Source of the DNA: Prunella strophiata
Lineage: Eukaryota > Chordata > Aves > Passeriformes > Prunellidae
Length of the DNA: 64,000 nucleotides
Assembly (NCBI GenBank): GCA_036583965.1
Contig: JAZBQD010000019.1
Span: 20,153,085 to 20,217,084 of the forward strand
Reading direction: 5' to 3'
Shown in pieces: positions 13,001 through 26,245 of the stretch. Each line of letters opens with the position of its first letter. Within the stretch, counting starts at the first letter, position 1. The position numbers and the translations under genes are program-made. The notes under the pieces were generated by a model that saw only the letters and a list, made by a program, of their open reading frames with translations, was not told where the DNA came from and made no database searches.

Positions 13001-15858
13001 TTTTCTAAATACTCCCTCATGATTCAGATATTTGTGGCTTTGAAACTCTGCCTTTAAAATACGCAATCCATCCCTCAAGAGGAACTCAGGTCATGAAAGG
13101 AGAATGAAAAGAAAGCTAAGAGTGGATGCACAGATTGCCACAGCAACAGCAGTTAACTCTTGATCTATGCACAGGGGAGTTTCTGTTTTGAGGCAGGAAG
13201 AGAGGACCTGCTCTGATGCTAACCTTGTAGAAACCCTCATGGTTAGGTAGGCCAATAGCAGCTCTTGACTATTTCCTTTGGACTTATGAACTCACCTAAA
13301 TTCATAAACTTTTTATTTTATAGATCAACCACCAAAGTGAGGCAGTAAATAGTTTTCTCAAATGTAGTATATTCACATATGGATTATTATTATTTTGAAT
13401 AAAGTGCATGCATGTCTTAAGTGTAAAGTGTAGACCAAGATTCTGCAGACTTAGAATGCCAACTGCCACTGAAGTTGTTTAAAAAAACAAGAAAGAAATT
13501 ATTTCAGAAAACTGTATTACAATAGTTTTGCATTTATGATGCAATTCAAGTAGTCACCCTAAAAAATTCAGTGAATGTATATATATAATTGGGAAATGGC
13601 AAAACAAAATTATGATTTCACAGTCTTTGCTGTCAGTTCTTTTAAGGTTCATAAATTACAAGAATTCAAGTACAGTAACAGTTTCCTTTAAGCTAATTAT
13701 ATGGAAAAGACAAGGAATACACACAATTATGCAGTTAAATAAGAATGTAAAAAATGCCCTTTTATTTTAGCAGTGATGTGCAAGATCCAGAATAGGAAAC
13801 ACATACAGGTTAATTGGGAAGAAGCAGAAGAAATCAGAGAGTTTATTCAATCAGCTCTTTACACTTGCCTGAAAACAGTTCTGCAAAACAATCCTGAGAA
13901 TGAGTAGCTAATATATTTCTATGTGCATCCCTCAAGTATCTATTTTATTTATCATAAATAGATTGCAATATCTGGAGTGCAACATGACATATCTAGTGGC
14001 AGCTGGGTTATCAAAGAATTAGGACTGAAGTTAATGATATTTATGGACACTGGAACAAGTGCTTCAGAAATCTTGTCTATTCTAACTCTGCTTTTTAGAG
14101 CAGTAAATAATGTTACCACCATGGGATATTATTACTAATTTCTCATTCTTAAGCTGATAGTGCTTCTCAAATCACTTGAGACAGCACACAGAAATCCACA
14201 ACCCCTGTAGCACTGTGCCAAGACACTGACCCAAAGGCAGAATGTCTCACATCCTGCTACACTCCTGTCATGCATCCAGACACCCTACAGGCAGGCTGCA
14301 AACATAAGAGCAAGCAAAATCAGTGTTATGTCCCCTTGATATTCTATTCAAGGTAAAATGTTTGAAACTACTGGAAGCTGAAGAACTGTATTAACAGACA
14401 GAATTTTCTTGGGCTGATTTCTATAGAGCCTTACAGTATGTCCTGTGGGGGCCTGTGAAATGTGCTGAGGAGAGCTCCAGAAAAGGCAGTCACTCCACCT
14501 GAAAGAGAAAGCAGAGGAGGAAGAATTGTGCAAGGTGTACTGTGGCCACTAAAGCCCTTTCTTGGAGGTGTAAATGTATTGATTTATTATTGCAGTTTAT
14601 TTCCATCACTTAAGCATTGTTTATCTTGCAAGACTACACTGGGGAGGGGCAAACAACTCTGGCTGCAGGCCTGTGTTTTAACTAGGTTTCTTAAGACTAA
14701 GTCCAGAGAAGCAGAGTCAGACTATTAATGGGACTCAGCTAGAAAGCTCTGGTGTTCTTGTCTCAGTGCAGACATGCTCCCATACATGGAAACACAGAAA
14801 GAGAAGCCAGAGAATGAAACAAATAGAACATTTGTTTCTTCCTCACATCCTGTCTTTTACCAGATCCATTATATATCATGTCATACATTTTTATCTCAAA
14901 AACTATGAACTTAACACTGGGGAGTAGGAACTACATTTCGGTTCTGTATTTGCACCTAATACAATGGAGTAATTAGTACTTTACACTTTAAAACAGTCTA
15001 TTTGTTCCTCAGGCCACTGCTTCATGCTGATCTAACTTCATTTTTGCCAGCCAGTTCTGTTGAGATCTATAGTCTGCTTAATATGCATATTTGCTATGAG
15101 CCAAATCACCTGATACAGGAAGAATCTCATCCCTGCCCAGATGCAATGAATTGTCTGTTACTGTCAAGTTATTCAAAATTTTGCAATGGCAGCACCACTG
15201 CAAGCAGCTTGTTTTATTAGTTCCCAATTTATATTAATTCCATATGCTGCTGTGTATTAATACCTCTCATCTCTCTTGCCTTTAGAAATAAAAAATATGA
15301 TTTATCAGCAGCCTCTTTATACTGCCAGTATATAATTGCACATGGGCTAATTGTTAAAGTTCTGAGGGAGCTATACTAAGGGATCAATCCCTTTATTGCT
15401 GCAGTAATGAGCTTTTAATGGCTGGCTGGTTAGACCTTCTGGCCTTCTCAGGGAGGCAAGATTTAGCCATACCCTTTCTCTCTGCCCATTAATCATCAGT
15501 GTCCCATAACAGTATATCAGGGCAAACAGAACTGCACTATGGCAAACAGGGAGCAAAAACCAAGACTCATTGCATCTCATTATCTCCACTAATACATGCA
15601 CATAATAACACTGCAGATAATTTCCTTACATTGTTTGAAAAGAAGCCCTGGATGGCTCATGGCCATGGTAAAGATACACCAGGCTTGTCATCTTTAGGTC
15701 AGTATTTCCCATCCTGGCTTGTGCAATAGTGACCTGGAGTCATTAACAGCTGATGACATGTTTAAAACCCCACACTCTGGGGAAGCTGCCTCACGTCACT
15801 GACAGCTGTAACTCTTATAACTGGTCATTGGAGAGCAATAGCATTTCTGGTTTTTTAC

Positions 15859-16009
15859 AAAAAGCAGAAAAGGCCTTGGCTGTGTGTAAGCCTTGCTCAG
15901 CAATAACAAAAACATCTTTCTGTTATCAATGTGTTCAGCATAAATCCAAAACACAGTCCCATATCAGCCACTGGGAAGAAAATATACTCTACTTCAGCCA
16001 AAACTAGCA
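15859..16009 (-). mobile_element. LTR fragment, avian endogenous retrovirus (minus strand)
   Basis: This 151-base piece matches, with many substitutions, the last part of the LTR at 53700-54270. Shared blocks include ctcagcaat..acaaaaacatct, tctgttatca, aaaacacag, atcagccactg / accagccactg and cagccaaaac. It ends in CA at 16008-16009, which is the TG start of the LTR when read on the minus strand, so the element is truncated at its far (R/U5) side. The rest of the LTR is absent, and the flank at 15730-15858 shows no match. It is an old, degraded remnant with no coding capacity. The family is one I recognise from bird genomes, but I do not assign a Repbase name. Confidence 0.75.
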
Positions 16010-16702
16010 CTGCACCTTGTCCCAGTTCCTGACAGCAGGACAGTGGAAGAGATACACACACTTCCAAATGATAGATTTATGGATCCAGTCAAATGGAAAG
16101 TGATCAAGTAAGCAGCTTTTCTCCAGCCTCTGGGCAGGGTGGCAGACATGCACTATTGACAAAGCAGCAGCTCTGCTGCACAGCTGTACACTGTGTACCA
16201 AGGAAAGGGCTCTGTACAGTGCAGCCAGCAGGTTAGCAGCATTTGTATGAGCCTGCTCATATAGATATATAGATATATTTGTATTGTATGAGCCTGCTCC
16301 CTCACTTCTTCATTGACTGTGAGGTGGGGATTCTGTAATTCAAATCCTTTTTGGGCAACATGGTTTTTATCCATTTGAAGGAACCACACACTATCTTACA
16401 GGCAATAGCAGCACTGGATTGATGGGAGTTCACACACAATTCTTTTATGTTCTGTCATAAAAAACACAGGCCAGGCTAAATAACAGCAGGTGTACTGCAC
16501 ACAGAGTAAATTATACCAACATGTCCTGTGTCACATTATTTCTACCAAAGTGCAAAGATTTGGAAGACAGTAACTGATGAGTATAGTGTGTTTGAGGATC
16601 TGGTGTTGAGGGAAGGAAACAGCAATCTGTCTGTTCAACCAGCAGAAGTAACACCTTATTTCCTTGCAGTTACTTCATCATCTAACACACAACACATGCA
16701 AC
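16010..16702. other. Unique sequence with a small tandem duplication
   Basis: No gene is recognised. At about 16242-16299 the string tgtatgagcctgctc occurs twice, flanking a short atatagatatatagatat run. This looks like a local duplication by slippage. Confidence 0.6.
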
Positions 16703-17052
16703 ATAGAATCATAGAATGGTTTGGAATAGAAGGGGCCTTAAAGATCATCTGGTTCCAACCCTCCTGTCATGGGCAAAGACACCTTTCACTAGGGCAGCTT
16801 GCTTAAAGGCCCAACCAATGTGGCCTTAAACACTTCCAGGGATGAGGCATCCACAACTTCTCTGAGCAACGTGTGCCAGTGCCTCAGCACACTCACAGTA
16901 AAGAATTTCTCCCTAATATCTGGTCTAAACCCACTATGCTTTCAGTTTCAAGCCGTTCACCCTTGTCTTATACTACCTGTCCTTGTAAGGATTCCCTCTC
17001 CAGCTTTCTTGTAAGCTCCCTTTAGGTACTGAAATGCCTTCTCTTCAGCTGA
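16703..17052 (-). mobile_element. CR1 LINE 3' end (minus strand)
   Basis: The plus strand begins with the CR1 tail octamers (atagaatcatagaatgg). It then follows the reverse complement of the CR1 3' region: the block around gaccttaaagatcatctggttccaacc-type sequence (seen here in variant form), acttccagggatgaggcatcc, agtgcctcagcac, taaagaatttctccctaatatc and ctttaggtactgaaatgcc. The element is heavily 5'-truncated, as is normal for CR1, and fades near the position where cttctcttc..gctgaca is still recognisable. No reverse-transcriptase coding region remains. CR1 ends in short octamer repeats rather than poly(A) and leaves no clear target duplication. Confidence 0.93.
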
Positions 17053-20000
17053 CATGTAGCTATCCTTCAAAGAGGAGGACACAAAAAATATTTACAGCCT
17101 ATTTTTACAGAAAAAAAATCTCTTCTTTGAATGCAGACTATTCTAAATACTGTGGAGTATGAAAGAATCTGGAAAAGATACAGTGATTACAAAAATTAAA
17201 TGGGTCCTCATTAGAAAAGTTATATTTAGAGAAGCTAAAACTGCAGTTAAATTTCCTGTCTTATGTGCTCAAATTGACTTCTTGGTGCTACCTCTGCACA
17301 TTTGCTCTTGCCTCTGACACACAACCCTCATGATCCGCCCCACCACACAAATTCTAAACAGTTACAAAACAGCCAAGTAACTAGCACAGGAGAAGGCAGA
17401 GGGCACTTATGAAAACCTTTTTGAGCATCTCATGTTGTATATCTCTCACTGCCCATGTATCCTTACACAGATATTCTCATCCCAATCCCTGGCACTCCTC
17501 AGACAGGGAAGGATGCAAGGAAATCTGCCTGAAGCCACTCAAGAAAGGTAAAGGGAAGATTGTCAGATAGTGAAGACACAGTCTCCTGGCTTCAGTGTCT
17601 CTATTTTGGATATAAAAGTACAAAAGCAACCCTTTGTAACCTAAGAAGATACAGGACCTTCATGATCGACCTCTTCATGAAACAAAGACAGCAAAAGACA
17701 GCTCTGAAATGATATATTACGTCTAGTTTGTTCATCCAGAGTTTAAATTTCTTTGGTAATGGACAAAATATTTTTCTTTAGTTTTGGTATGTGAAGAAAA
17801 GGGCATGATAGAGGCAGAAAAGCAGGAAAATACAGAATCTAATTTTATTTTAATTTGCTGAAGTGAGCAGCACTTCTTCCAGTGTTACTGGTTTGAACAC
17901 CAGACTCCTGCTTTAGTGGTAGTATGCTCTTTACCTTCATCTGCTGGCTTTCCTGGCAAATGGCCACAGTGCCTGAATCAGACTCTGGACTCACTGCTGC
18001 TGTAATCAAGAGTCAATCTACCCAGACAACCCATGGTCTGTGTGCCTGTGCATGGTTAGTCTGGGATGTCTGGAGCACATGGGCAGAGTACACAGATGAG
18101 AGCTTCTACCCATGTGCTGTTCTTCCTAATGGTAAATATGGACAATGCTAAGGACATGGAATCTGAAAAGTGTATCTTGACTTTTACACAGATTATATGT
18201 TTGGGCTCTTGTGCTTTCCTTTGCACTTCTAGATGACATACCCATGATCACCTCAACACTGAACCAGTTGCTCCCTGGAGTTTTTTAAAAAACACCCAGA
18301 AATTCAGGGGCTACTCTGAAGGGGACAGAGGGTTGAATTAATAATAAATTTTCTTATTATCCAGTCAGAAAAGATAAAACCAAGGATATTTCTTTTAACA
18401 AAAACACAAGACTTTTGCACTGTGGGAAACAAAATACGTAAAAAAATTTTTTGCTCTAATTCTTCCCCTTAATATTCAAATTAGAAGAACTGTCAAAATG
18501 CATTTTTTTTTCTTTTTGTACTTTGAAGGATAAGTAGTAGGAAAAATCTTTTTGCAGGGACAAATCAATTGGAAATCTTAAGATAAATACTGACATAAAC
18601 ATCTGAAAGATTCTTCTGTTCTTATTTACATGCTTTCTTAATCTGCATAGAGTTTATCTCTTGATTTTTCATCTTCTATCATGGGATAAGCATAGAATCC
18701 ACCATGCTCCACCACCCTGAGTAATGGGACAAACTGACAGTAAGCCATTACTAATGAACCAGATTTTAGAAATGAACACAAAATTAACTGAATCAGAATT
18801 ATCCATGACCCAGTTCTGTAACATATTCTACCCTTGTTGTTTGCTCCAGGTGGAAAAAGCACAGAAAATTAAAACTACACCAGATGGGAACTGATGTAAA
18901 ATGTTTTGCATTACTATTGCTAGCAACAGCATAACAAAGAATTGTGCTCCTACTTTCTAATTTGTTGGCATTTTCTGACCAGTTTGTCTGAAGCTAAGCA
19001 ACTCAGAGAAAGGCAGCATCCAATCAAAGCCCTGTCATCTAGAGGGCAATCTGTCTTTGCCTGTCAGCCCTATAAATGCATGGCTGGAACATCTATTTAG
19101 AGAGTCAGCCACAGACCATTAAGGAGCCAGAGCCTGAAATGGGAGGAAGAGCAATGTAAGCCCCTGCCAGCCCTGAGCTATGGAGAGCAGAGCCAGTCTA
19201 AAGGCAATGAAATACATTGTTAGTGGAAGCTGAGGGTTGAATAAACAAGTCCTGTTCCATCAGACTTTGCTTCTTAAGCCTGCTACTTATTGTGTAGTAA
19301 ATTGGAAGTCATCAGGATTAACAAGCTTTCTGAGTCAGACACTGGCATAGCTGGACACCAAGGGTAAAATGCAGCAGTTTAGAAACAACGTCTAAGCCCT
19401 CATCTGACCTAGTAAATTAAAGAGTCATATTTGCTTTCATAGCACTCACTATGCATCACCTTAGGACAACCATGCCCCCCTCCCCAATTTCAGATACATA
19501 GAGGTGTATCTTAAACCAATTAGCAATTAATAGAGTTGGCATGCAGTGAAGCAACAGAAAAATTAGTGCCATCAATGATCTTTCAATATCCACTGCAATA
19601 TCAAGCAGAAATCTCATCTCTGCATTATGATGCAGCACAGAAACTGAATTGTTAGTATTGTTATTAACTTAAATAAATAATCTACATGATTTCAAACCTT
19701 CTTTGAAATTCAGTTTATTAAATGCATCTCCCATTAAGCCACTTTCATTATTTAAACATCATGCAATAAAAATATTGCAAGATTAAACTTGCCATCTCAG
19801 TGATTTATTTGTAAGTCACAAGGAAAATGGTCTCATATCACTTCCAAGCACAGACTTAAAATATTGTTGCACTCTCTGCTTGAGAGGAATTTGGTCCTCA
19901 TATATACAGGATACATTTCAAACTAGGAATAAGCATCATTATATGGAAGATTCTCTGTGTTAGCACTGATTCTTCTGTCATGCACTAGGCATAGTGAAAC

Positions 20001-23000
20001 AGTACTCATTGAAGAGGAGAACCTAGGCACAGGCAGTACAAACTTGTCATCATCCCAAGCTCATGTAACTGGCTCATGTTACAGGTCAGAAAGATGTACT
20101 GACAGTATTAGGCTCATGGGCCTGAAGATGATGCACATGGAATAATTTTTATCTCTTTTCTAATAGAGAAATCAAAGGAAAATAGTGGGCTGCAGGGTGC
20201 AGAAGAAACAGCAGCTTTGTTCTCACATAGTTAAGTTACTGAAGTCACTGTCACAGAACATGGCAGCTACTATGTATTTACAAGGACTCAGAAGGCAATT
20301 AATTGGACTAAATCCCAGAATAAATATCTATCATGATTTAATAAATACAAAGATACTACTTCCAGATGATGAAATTCTTGATCCAAATATTGTTGGATGC
20401 TGGAGAGTGCAATGGGGAGTTTGTACTGCATCTGGGTTAACTCAGTTCTTATCATCATCCCAGGCACCCAGATCTGGCTAGTACAGACATTTTACATTCT
20501 CATTCAAGCACTAAAGGGATTCAAGATACCATGTAAAAACTCCAGTTACTTTAAAAAAAATGCTGGAGCATTTATACTCACTAATGCTATGGAAGACAAA
20601 ACTGTGTTCACTTCAAACTCTAAATTTCACTGCCAAATTAATTTTATTCTGTGTCTCAGGCCCACCTCCTATCTCATCTGCAAAGACATACACTGTTACT
20701 TACAGATTATCATAGTAATTGGTGTATAACCTGTTGGTGTTTATCATAGCACTGAATCCAAGGCAAGTAATTATAAAGTTCAGTCTTTTCCACTGAGAGA
20801 AGTGGATCAGTTTTCAGTTACTTCAAATTACTTTCAGGCTTTCTGCAGAATCAGCCCAGATTAAACTGATTTCCATTTTTCTCACTTGCAAATATACAAC
20901 TAATAAGTAACTAGAAGTACAACTGCATTAAGAAAATCTGGTACTGAAATACAAGGATGATTGACAGAAAGTAAATTCTGTGGCTAGAGAACACAAGACC
21001 ATTATGATAAATTAATTTACCTTTTAAGAAATCTTCTGACAGGTTCTACTTGTTTTAGATGGGTAACTGTATCACAGACTTGAAGAACAAACTTCCACCT
21101 ATTTCTCCATGAGGTCTTCCCTTTTTATTTTAAAATGTGCAGCCCTGTTTCACCCGCTCTGGTAGAAAGAGCCATTTGCTATAACCCTTTGGGGCAGTAC
21201 ATATCATCTGAGGTCTGTTCCAGTCATGGACTCTTTTAAAGATAAACAGAGAGAGCTTAGCAGGTCAGCAGAGTAGGCTGGTGGGGAGTAGAAGCACTGC
21301 TATCCATGTCAAAGAGCAAGTTTAAAACCATTTTTTTTTTTTTTGCTTAATCTAGCAGAAATCTTCTATGTTGGGGAAGGGACTACCTAGGCCACCATGA
21401 GGTTTGGTCCTGCCTTAGTTCATTAATAATGCACAGAATTATACACAGAGAGACTAGAACTGCACATGCAGATTATCTTGTTTTTCTCACAAATACTGAA
21501 TTCACAATAAAAATATAGGGAAGAGACAGGAAAACATATTATCTGTGAACAGTATCAAGGGAGTCTGAATGGAAAATACAAACTATGTTATATTTCTGAA
21601 CATGAAACACATTTGCTCTTTCCATTTCATTCAGAAGGAAAAAATCCATTTTAGCTGAATGACTGGATTTTATAACTGGACTCTAGATAGAGTGCCTTAA
21701 AAAGTCATTAATCTATTTTCAAACCAGTAGTAACAATTAGCTCTTAATGAGTGCTTGTCATAAGAAAAGACAGACATAATCTGTTTCCAACTAAGGTGAT
21801 TTCTGTACCTACTCCAGCATGAGCCCCTGTGCAACATCAGCAATGCATCAACTGCCTGAGGAAAGGTTTGCTGGTGACCTGCAGCAAGGGCACAGATAAA
21901 TGGCAGATTTCAGAGCTCAGTTAGAGGTGATATCACTCTCATCTTTGCTTTGCCTGAGCACTTCATCAAAGGCTTGCAATGAGGAAATGCTCACTTACAG
22001 TCTGTAAAGGGAGCTGTCATATTCCAGCCCAGGTCTGACAGCATTTGACAGACCCAAAGGGTTTGCCCATTGCACTACACTGCAATGCACTCACTGAGAA
22101 GGGCTTTTGGGAACAAAAGGACACTGTAGCCACATGTGACCAAACCCTATGTGGGCTAATTCTGGAAGTGGCCCAGCTCTGTGTGCCACTTCTTACACTG
22201 CCCACGGTGACAGACAGATGGACAGAGGGCATTTGACCTTAACAGATAATGCAGATAAATAGAGAAAGGAAACTAACTGAAACACTGAGTCAGGCTGAAT
22301 TGAAGCCTTGTTTCCATACATCCATGAATGTTCCCCCTGGCTCAACACTCACAGCTGGATCCAAGATGCTTGATGCTGCTTCGATACATGCAGTTAGCAC
22401 AGGGCAGCCTAATACCAGTGCTGCTTGAAAAAGAACTACCAAATGGATTGATTAACAACTTTTAACAGTCACTCTTCTAATTTCCTCATTTCACTGGTGT
22501 TTATTTTATTCTATTCCTCCTTCATTCTCTTGTCAGGCAAATATAAGTAGGGCAGTTCTAATTAGCTAAGGATATTGCCTTATAAAAACTTTGCTAATGA
22601 CTTACTCTTGCTTTATAAACCCTTGGGCATCAGCTTCTCATGTCAACAGCTTCCTGTGAAGTCTCATAATTTTGTCTGTAAACTTTGGTTCATTCTAGAA
22701 AATTACTTCATCACTTCATATGAGAACTTTGATAAATACTTGAAAATTAATGACTGGCTCATATAGCTTAATTTATCAAAAGAAGGGCAATCAAAACTAG
22801 CTGAAGAGATCCATTCATTTATTTATGGATTTGTATATGTATTTTTTAAGAAAAGGCCCCACAACTTTATCATATAAAAACCTTTCTAGTTAAGACTTTA
22901 AATGGATCTCTTTTTTTGTCAGCTCAGCTGTCTTAGACTCAGCTGCCCTTAGGTCTCTTAGCTTTACAACAGGCTTTTTCAAAATGGGTCAAAGAAATGC

Positions 23001-25849
23001 AATAAAACTCACTCTGCTAGTTGCTCTGTCAAAAGCATCATCAGCATGGTGCTATGGATCACAGAAGTTGACCTGGCTTGAATTATGTCCTTTGGTTGCA
23101 TTTTTCCCAGCATCTCTTCTTATTTTATTACTTAAATCATTATTCCTAAAAGGTGTTTTGCTATAATTGTCCTAAATGGTTCTACTTTAACTTTGCAGCT
23201 TACACCGGAGCAACAAAAGCTTTGCCAACAGAGACAAGAAGGTGCTTTTGTAGGCAACAGCTGTGCCTGTGAAAGTGTCTCTGAAGTCATATGAAAGGGA
23301 CTCAACCAAAATGATTAAAGACTCTAAAATATTGGGAAATATATTTTATTTCTCAGAAGTAGATAAGTTATACTTTACAGAGTAATTACAGTGACATGGC
23401 ATACATGTCAGTGGTAGATCTGCTTGGTAGAATGTGACAGGACTGAACAAGCACTCAAGACCTCAGAAAGATGCCAGAACACAAGTAAAGATCTTTACAT
23501 GGTAAGAGCCATATCAGAACCAAATTGTTTGTATTTTCAGTCAGGTTGTGGTTTCCCTTGTGTCAAAGCCTGAAGAGGGAAAGGATTACTATCTGGGGTG
23601 TATAGCACCAGAAAACCATAAGGAAAGCTGTTGCTGCAGACAGAAGATCAGGCAAAGGCTTTCATAAGCTTTCAGTAATTCAGGAATTACATGAAGTGCC
23701 CTTATCTCCAGAACCTGTGAAGTATTTCACCTCTAAGACTGTATTGAAACCCAGGCCAAAACCAGACCAAACAACAGCTTTCAGCTTATCTTTGAGTAAA
23801 GGATGGCAAGCAAGAAATCTGGTTCAATGTTCTTTCTCCAGGGTGTAGTTTTTTAACCACTATATCAGCAATCTTCATACTTACCACGCTGTAACACATC
23901 GTTCCCCGTGATAGCCATGTACAACAAAAGAATATAAGACTGTTTTCTCCTTCTTTGTGAAGGGTTACAGCCTCACCAGTAACCAGTACAAAGTAACTGT
24001 CACCATGACAAGAACTACAGGCACAAAACCTGAAATGTAAATTTTACCTGTATGTATGTTTTTTATAAGTTGTACTGCAGCAGCAGATTGAAAAAATGGG
24101 GACAGTGCACTTTAACTCCAAAAAATGCTTACCACAGTTTCATTGTCACACAGTAACTGAAAGTCAGCTGAGCTTTAGGGAAGGTACAAATGGGAACTTT
24201 TAAAGATATAATATACACAACTGACATTTAAAAAGATAAACACCAAACTCAGAGCAAAGGGAGCTAATTTAACAAAATAAGGTTTTGGCAGCGAATCTTT
24301 ATTTGTCTTGGAGGACTTTATTTCTTTTTTTAAAGAGCACCATTCACATTGCTCATTTTCAGCCTTGGTTCATCCCTGATGGATCATTTTCTACTTACTA
24401 CCCTTATTAAAAAATGCTAGACTATTTCACAGCAGTAGTCCAATCACTGTAGCAATACAATGCTGTGTATTATGCTATTCATCTTGAAAATGCTCCATAA
24501 ATCTTGAACCTCAACACTGAAATCTACCTTGAAGAAAGGCAGCCTGCAGTTATTTCATCCAAAAAACTTAATTGTTTCTACCCAAACACTGCAGTTACCC
24601 TTTTGTATCCTTCTTGTTGCTAAGGGTTCAATGTGAGTAGAAGTATGGTTTTATCCTGAGTTTTGATTCCTTATTTGTCATTCCATCCAGATGAGAGCTG
24701 AGGCCTCTTTAGAAATCTCAGCATGACAGTGAAAACCACACCAATGAAAACTGGACTTTTACTTTCTGAGGTGTCCTTGAAAAATCCTCACCTGGAGGCC
24801 CATATACTAAAATGGTTTTTCTGAATTTGAACTGCACCACACTGAATTATGCTAAAAGCTTTAGAAGCATCACCATGCACACACATGTCAACACATAGCC
24901 CTTAAAAACATTTTTCAAATAATTTTCTAAGATGCTAGATCCATTTATGAAGTTTCAGAAGTGGAAATACAGAGAAAGAATAAGAAATTAACATCTTCTA
25001 GTCTGAATGTTGTTTCTAACACTATTCTTTCATGCCAAAAGTGCTATTAAGAGGTTATTTCTCATGAAAACCATTTCCTGTAATATTCAGCCTGCTTCAG
25101 CTTGGTTATCAGCAGCTGCTTAGCCAGGACTTAGGTGTGGGACAAGAGGGTTAGGAGACACTTTCTGCACTAGGTTAAAGCACACACTTTAAAGTGGAGA
25201 GAAAAATTTTGGTATTGCTCTAGTATTACATTTGGTTTACATAGATGCATTCTGTATCAAAGATGAAGGTATCATGTTTATAATTCATCTATCATCACAG
25301 GATATATAATCTTGTGTCATTTAGGTGTCAACTGCATCTTCAAAAAAAGAATAGAAGATACAACTTCACTAATATACTGTTTATTTTAGTGTGAAAGCAC
25401 CTACAATTACATAGATGTTTAAAAATTGCAGCTGTCTAACTCTGTATAGTTGCACATTACAGTTGAGCACAACTTTAGGATTCATTTGAAGTTAATTATA
25501 TGTTCTTTTAAAAATGAACACTTTTGTATTTCACAGTACAGCTACCAGGAAAATGCTTTTATGACTATTAAAGCCATGTTGATGTCCAAGAGATACCAGG
25601 TAGGTATCTATGAAATGCATGCAACTATTCCCTCTCTCAGTTTCAAACACTGGAATAGGTTCTCATAATCTCAAAATGTCAAGCAATATTTTTCTGGAAT
25701 TCAGGCACAAGTAACACCACTGTTGCATCTTCTCTTCTGATGACTGAGCACTAAGAATTTCTTCATAACATTATTTTACTTTATGTGATGCCTCAGGTTT
25801 TAGCTTTTATATTTTTCAGATTCTGTACTGCTTTAGTGTGTAGTTCTGA
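17053..25849. other. Unique non-coding stretch
   Basis: About 8.8 kb without a recognised gene or repeat family. It contains a 14-base T-run at 21331-21344. The portion at about 19660-19830 is AT-rich with several TAAT/ATTA core motifs and a non-repetitive texture, and could be conserved non-coding DNA, which cannot be judged from one sequence. A 60-codon hydrophobic frame at 22984-23166 has no splice or family support. Confidence 0.55.
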
Positions 25850-26245
25850 GCTTCATACTAGGGGATAGTAAGCTTTCTTCATAGAGTACATAGACAAAAC
25901 AATTTCTTCTCGAAGCTGGGGACCAAGCACAAATGATCCAAATCTTAGGCCCAAGAGGATAAACAATGTGGACTAAAGAGAGAAAAACAAGAAGGATGGG
26001 ACTTCATAATGTAAAGCTATAATTGGACAATTAACTCCAATATGCAAATGGACCAGAACTCATAAACGTGTGAGACCCCAGGACCAGTCGTCCATTTCGT
26101 GACCATTTTGGGTTCCTCTTGGGTGTAGCCCTGACTGGGCTCTTGTACTGCCCAAGGTGGATCCATTGAGGCTTTTTAATAAATACCTACTTTATTCTTT
26201 AACTCTGTCTAGCCTCTGTTCTAGGTCAGCCTTCACAAGACATCA
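25850..26245 (+). mobile_element. Solo LTR, ERVL-like avian endogenous retrovirus
   Basis: The region resembles the ERVL-type LTRs common in birds. It has a purine-rich start, an octamer motif ATGCAAAT at 26042-26049, a stretch around gtgagaccccaggaccag, then gtagccctgactgggctcttg and aggcttttTAATAAATACC with a polyadenylation signal at 26178-26183. The U5-like end is ctctgtctagcctctgttctaggtcagcc. The orientation follows from the AATAAA. The 3' edge lies near catca at 26241-26245. The 5' edge is uncertain, somewhere at 25815-25890, and I could not confirm a target duplication. No gag, pol or env sequence adjoins, so this is a solo or truncated LTR. Confidence 0.75.

Larger units (their letters stand above)
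2839..15858. other. Long unique non-coding stretch
   Basis: About 13 kb of AT-rich sequence without a recognisable gene, CR1 or LTR. Local features are a perfect palindrome (4291-4314, listed separately), a T-rich low-complexity patch at about 6977-7012, a TG/CA-rich patch at about 7561-7616, and a 14-base A-run at 12703-12716. Open frames up to 128 codons exist (for example plus strand 3818-4198 and 5622-6008). They have no recognisable domain, no codon-use signature and no clear splice signals, so I regard them as chance. Confidence 0.6.

Noticed and set aside
22984..23166. 60-codon hydrophobic frame
   Set aside because: Hydrophobic content reflects T-rich DNA. No acceptor, donor or family resemblance was found.
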